Below are positions 13,747 through 16,016 of a stretch of 16,016 bases of DNA, one piece after another. The position numbers and the translations under genes were made by a program. This DNA comes from Chloroflexi bacterium RBG_19FT_COMBO_55_16 (GTDB lineage: Bacteria > Chloroflexota > Anaerolineae > Anaerolineales > UBA4823). The stretch covers positions 21,326 to 37,341 of the forward strand of contig MGOK01000151.1 of the NCBI GenBank assembly GCA_001795335.1, in the 5' to 3' direction. Below the pieces are notes generated by a model. It was not told the DNA's origin, did not search any database, and was given only the letters and a program-made list of their open reading frames with translations. How positions within the stretch are numbered: position 1 is the stretch's first letter; the number at the start of each line of letters is the position of its first letter.

Positions 13747-14631
13747 CTACCTGGCGTGAAAAGGGAAATCTTCCTCCAGCAAACGCATCAGATATGCGCC
13801 ATACTGGTTGTTTATCTTCTCGGCTTGCTGGCGCAGATCTTCCCGACCGATATAACCCATACGGAAAGCGATCTCCTCCGGGCAGGAGATCATCATCCCT
13901 TGGCGGTCCTCAACCGCCTGGACAAAACCTGCTGCCTGGAGCAGCGATTCGTGGGTGCCTGCATCCAACCAGGCGATCCCTCGACCGAGCGATTGTACCT
14001 GTAACTCGCCGCGCTGCAAGTACAAGCAGTTCAGATCAGTGATCTCCAGCTCGCCGCGCGCCGAGGGTTGCAGGTTTTCGGCAAATGCAACGACCTGGTG
14101 ATCGTAAAAATATATCCCGGGCACCGCATAATGGGAGCGCGGCTTTTCTGGTTTCTCCTCGATGCTCAGGGCGCGGCCGTTCTCGTCGAACTCGACTACG
14201 CCATATCGTTCTGGATCGCGCACCGGGTAGGCGAAGATCAGAGCTCCCTTGGTCAGCTCAGCCGCCTTGCGTAAATTCTGCGCCAAACCTTGCCCAAAGA
14301 AGATGTTATCGCCTAGGATGAGGCAAACCGGTTCCTTGCTGATAAACTCCTTGCCAACCAGAAAGGCGTCCGCCAGGCCGCGCGGATCAGGTTGTTCTGC
14401 ATAATAGAAACGCAATCCCCATTGCTCGCCAGATCCAAGCAGTATTTGGAAGGCAGGGATGGCTTCCGGTGTGCTGATCACCAGGATCTCCCGGATTCCG
14501 GCCAACATCAGCATCGAAAGGGGATAATAAACCATTGGCTTATCGTAAACCGGTAGGAGTTGCTTGCTAACGCCAATCGTCAGTGGAAAAAGGCGTGTAC
14601 CGCGCCCACCAGCCAGAATGATCCCTTTCAT
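13747..14631 (-). CDS. rfbA: Glucose-1-phosphate thymidylyltransferase
   Basis: 294-residue nucleotidyltransferase that makes dTDP-glucose from dTTP and glucose-1-phosphate, the first step towards dTDP-L-rhamnose. The start shows the nucleotide-binding loop [13 protein letters not shown] (6-18) and [11 protein letters not shown] (23-33). Further marks are [14 protein letters not shown] (77-90), [11 protein letters not shown] (106-116), with D108 a probable metal ligand, [20 protein letters not shown] and [14 protein letters not shown]. The length is that of the short RmlA class. GGAGG lies 6 bases before the ATG, and the ATG overlaps the rfbB stop by 4 bases, so the two are probably translated together. 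The C-terminal helix [20 protein letters not shown] fits the allosteric part of RmlA. Confidence 0.96.
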   Translation of the reverse strand: MKGIILAGGRGTRLFPLTIGVSKQLLPVYDKPMVYYPLSMLMLAGIREILVISTPEAIPAFQILLGSGEQWGLRFYYAEQPDPRGLADAFLVGKEFISKEPVCLILGDNIFFGQGLAQNLRKAAELTKGALIFAYPVRDPERYGVVEFDENGRALSIEEKPEKPRSHYAVPGIYFYDHQVVAFAENLQPSARGELEITDLNCLYLQRGELQVQSLGRGIAWLDAGTHESLLQAAGFVQAVEDRQGMMISCPEEIAFRMGYIGREDLRQQAEKINNQYGAYLMRLLEEDFPFHAR

Positions 14632-15713
14632 ACCTGGCCTCCACGCTGTTCATAATTCTGTTTCATCCATCTTTGAATATCGCTCTGATCGCGAATCGTC
14701 TCGACCCAATCTGAATGGCTTAAATACCATTCGACTGTTTTCAAGAGTCCGCTTTCCAAGGATTGGCGCGGTTGCCAACCCAACTCCCGCTGGATCTTGG
14801 TAATGTCCATCGCATACCGCCGGTCGTGGCCCGGTCGATCGGCGACAAATTGGATCAGCGATTTATGAGGGATGTAGGGCGAATTCGGAAAGAATTCATC
14901 CAGGACATCGCAAATCGTCTCAATGACCGTTAAATTGGTCAGCTGGTTATTTCCACCAATGTTGTAAGTCTCTCCCTGGTTGCCATGCCGGATTACATGC
15001 CAGATTGCCTCACAATGGTCTTCGACAAACAACCAATCGCGCATTTGCCTGCCATCCCCATAAACAGGCAGAGGTTTGCCATCGACCGCATTCAGAATCA
15101 TCAGTGGGATTAACTTCTCTGGAAACTGGTAGGGGCCATAATTATTCGAGCAATTTGTGATCGTCGCCGGCAAACTGTAGGTATGGCTGTAGACGCGCAC
15201 CAGATGATCGCTGGCAGCTTTGGTTGCGGCATACGGAGAATTAGGGGCGTAAGGTGTGCTCTCGGAAAAAGCGGGCTCCTCGGGTCCCAGAGAGCCAAAA
15301 ACCTCGTCGGTGGAAATATGGTGGAAATGAACCTTGTTCAAGTGATTCAATTTCTCGCTAATCCACACCTGGCGGGCGGCCTCCAACAGAGTATATGTGC
15401 CGAGAACATTGGTCCTTACGAAAGGCTCAGGATCCACGATCGAGCGATCAACGTGCGTTTCCGCGGCGAAATGAATAATCGTGTCAATCCGGTTCTTGCG
15501 GATCAAGTCTTCTACCAGGGTGCGGTCGCAAATATCCCCCGTCACAAAAGTGTGCCGTTGTGGACCGGGCAGCTCCGTCAAGTTTTCCAGACTGCCGGCA
15601 TATGTCAGCGCGTCGAGGTTGAAAACCTGAATATCTGGTTCAATCCCAAGCAGATAACGTACAAAATTTGAGCCGATAAAACCGGCTCCACCTGTGATCA
15701 GGACATGCCGCAT
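14628..15713 (-). CDS. rfbB: dTDP-glucose 4,6-dehydratase
   Basis: 361-residue NAD-dependent dehydratase, full length, converting dTDP-glucose to dTDP-4-keto-6-deoxyglucose. The Rossmann loop is [10 protein letters not shown] (7-16), followed by [13 protein letters not shown] (33-45), [12 protein letters not shown] (81-92), the active-site STDEVFG (134-140) and the catalytic Y161 and K165 in [29 protein letters not shown] (190-204), [16 protein letters not shown] and YNIGG are RmlB signatures of the nucleotide-sugar site. GGAGG lies 8 bases before its ATG (plus-strand 15722-15726). It starts 25 bases after rfbC and overlaps rfbA by 4 bases. The product could also feed other 6-deoxysugars, but rfbC and rfbD beside it point to rhamnose. 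Confidence 0.97.
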   Translation of the reverse strand: MRHVLITGGAGFIGSNFVRYLLGIEPDIQVFNLDALTYAGSLENLTELPGPQRHTFVTGDICDRTLVEDLIRKNRIDTIIHFAAETHVDRSIVDPEPFVRTNVLGTYTLLEAARQVWISEKLNHLNKVHFHHISTDEVFGSLGPEEPAFSESTPYAPNSPYAATKAASDHLVRVYSHTYSLPATITNCSNNYGPYQFPEKLIPLMILNAVDGKPLPVYGDGRQMRDWLFVEDHCEAIWHVIRHGNQGETYNIGGNNQLTNLTVIETICDVLDEFFPNSPYIPHKSLIQFVADRPGHDRRYAMDITKIQRELGWQPRQSLESGLLKTVEWYLSHSDWVETIRDQSDIQRWMKQNYEQRGGQV

Positions 15714-15738
15714 CTCTACAACCTCCGATTCGGATCAT

Positions 15739-16016
15739 TCAACTTTCGGATAACTTCAACCAATCATATGTCTCAGCCTCCACTAGCCGCTTACCCTTGG
15801 CGTCCTTGGGGGAAAGAACAGGGGGTTTGCCGGTAAGTATGGGCCAGGCAATTCCTAGATCCGGATCGTTCCACAGTAAAGTTCGCTCCCACTGCCGCGC
15901 ATAGAAATCGGTGACCTTATAGATCACATCTGCCCACTCGCTTATGACGTAGAATCCATGAGCAAATCCTGGTGGGATCCACAACTCCAGCTTGTTCTGT
16001 GCTGAGAGATAATGAC
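15739..16016 (-). CDS. rfbC: dTDP-4-dehydrorhamnose 3,5-epimerase, C-terminal part (cut by right edge)
   Basis: The window holds the last 92 codons; the 5' end lies beyond the right edge. The frame is open to the edge and reads HYLSAQNKLELWIPPGFAHGFYV, then ADVIYKVTDFYARQWERTLLWNDPDLGIAWP, PPVLSPKDAKG and a short C-terminal helix. WIPPGFAHGF, the Y-K-T/V-D-x-Y-x segment, LWNDPDLGIAWP and LSxKD are characteristic of the RmlC cupin epimerase, which converts dTDP-4-keto-6-deoxyglucose to dTDP-4-keto-L-rhamnose. The TTG inside this frame at 15984 is not a true start, because the family's conserved residues continue upstream of it. It is the first rhamnose gene seen in the run and lies 25 bases before rfbB. 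Confidence 0.93.
   Translation of the reverse strand, partial: HYLSAQNKLELWIPPGFAHGFYVISEWADVIYKVTDFYARQWERTLLWNDPDLGIAWPILTGKPPVLSPKDAKGKRLVEAETYDWLKLSES

Noticed and set aside
13440..14042. 200-codon plus-strand open frame opposite rfbD and rfbA
   Set aside because: It lies antisense to two strongly supported genes, crosses the gap between them, has no recognisable domain and a composition typical of a shadow frame.
15183..15671. 162-codon plus-strand open frame opposite rfbB
   Set aside because: Fully inside rfbB, whose catalytic motifs are read on the other strand; treated as a shadow.

Overview
The window is most of a bacterial surface-polysaccharide (O-antigen, capsule or exopolysaccharide) biosynthesis locus, interrupted by one insertion sequence. 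Twelve of the fourteen protein genes read on the minus strand, as does the IS transposase. Only one gene, a methyltransferase, reads on the plus strand. Intermediate G+C, tightly packed minus-strand genes, a GT2-GT4 fusion with a small N-terminal winged-helix-like domain and large secreted beta-rich proteins are what I would expect from Chloroflexota (Anaerolineae-like). That placement is an impression from protein style, not shown by any marker gene here.

Layout in the direction of minus-strand transcription, from the right edge. First comes a complete dTDP-L-rhamnose pathway: rfbC (cut by the right edge), rfbB, rfbA and rfbD, with 4-bp overlaps or short gaps. Next are a GT4-like glycosyltransferase with a coiled-coil tail (11527-12852), a 900-residue winged-helix/GT2/GT4 fusion (8733-11435), a GT4 glycosyltransferase (7481-8716), and a 623-residue secreted protein built from two copies of the same two-part module (5561-7432). 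An ISH3-like insertion sequence (4322-5557) with 16-bp inverted repeats and a 5-bp AAATT target duplication sits exactly behind the stop codon of that gene. On its other side lies a class I SAM methyltransferase on the plus strand (3442-4284). A short divergent intergenic region follows (3309-3441), then a second minus-strand run: GT4, GT2, a WecA/MraY-type polyprenyl-phosphate sugar-phosphate transferase, and the first 62 residues of a Wzz-like chain-length regulator cut by the left edge.

The parts fit one model. The WecA-type enzyme starts a lipid-linked repeat unit, RfbABCD supply dTDP-rhamnose, five glycosyltransferase polypeptides (six catalytic domains) extend the unit, and the Wzz-like protein sets chain length. 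The methyltransferase may decorate the glycan. The secreted duplicated protein may bind or process it outside the cell. No flippase, polymerase or ABC exporter is visible, so these must lie outside the window. The sugar sequence and the acceptor of each transferase cannot be read from the DNA.

No tRNA, rRNA, CRISPR array or convincing rho-independent terminator was seen. No stretch longer than 300 bases lacks a gene. The most notable items are the duplicated secreted protein, the triple-domain glycosyltransferase fusion, and the IS whose transposase stop codon is apparently completed by the target-site base.
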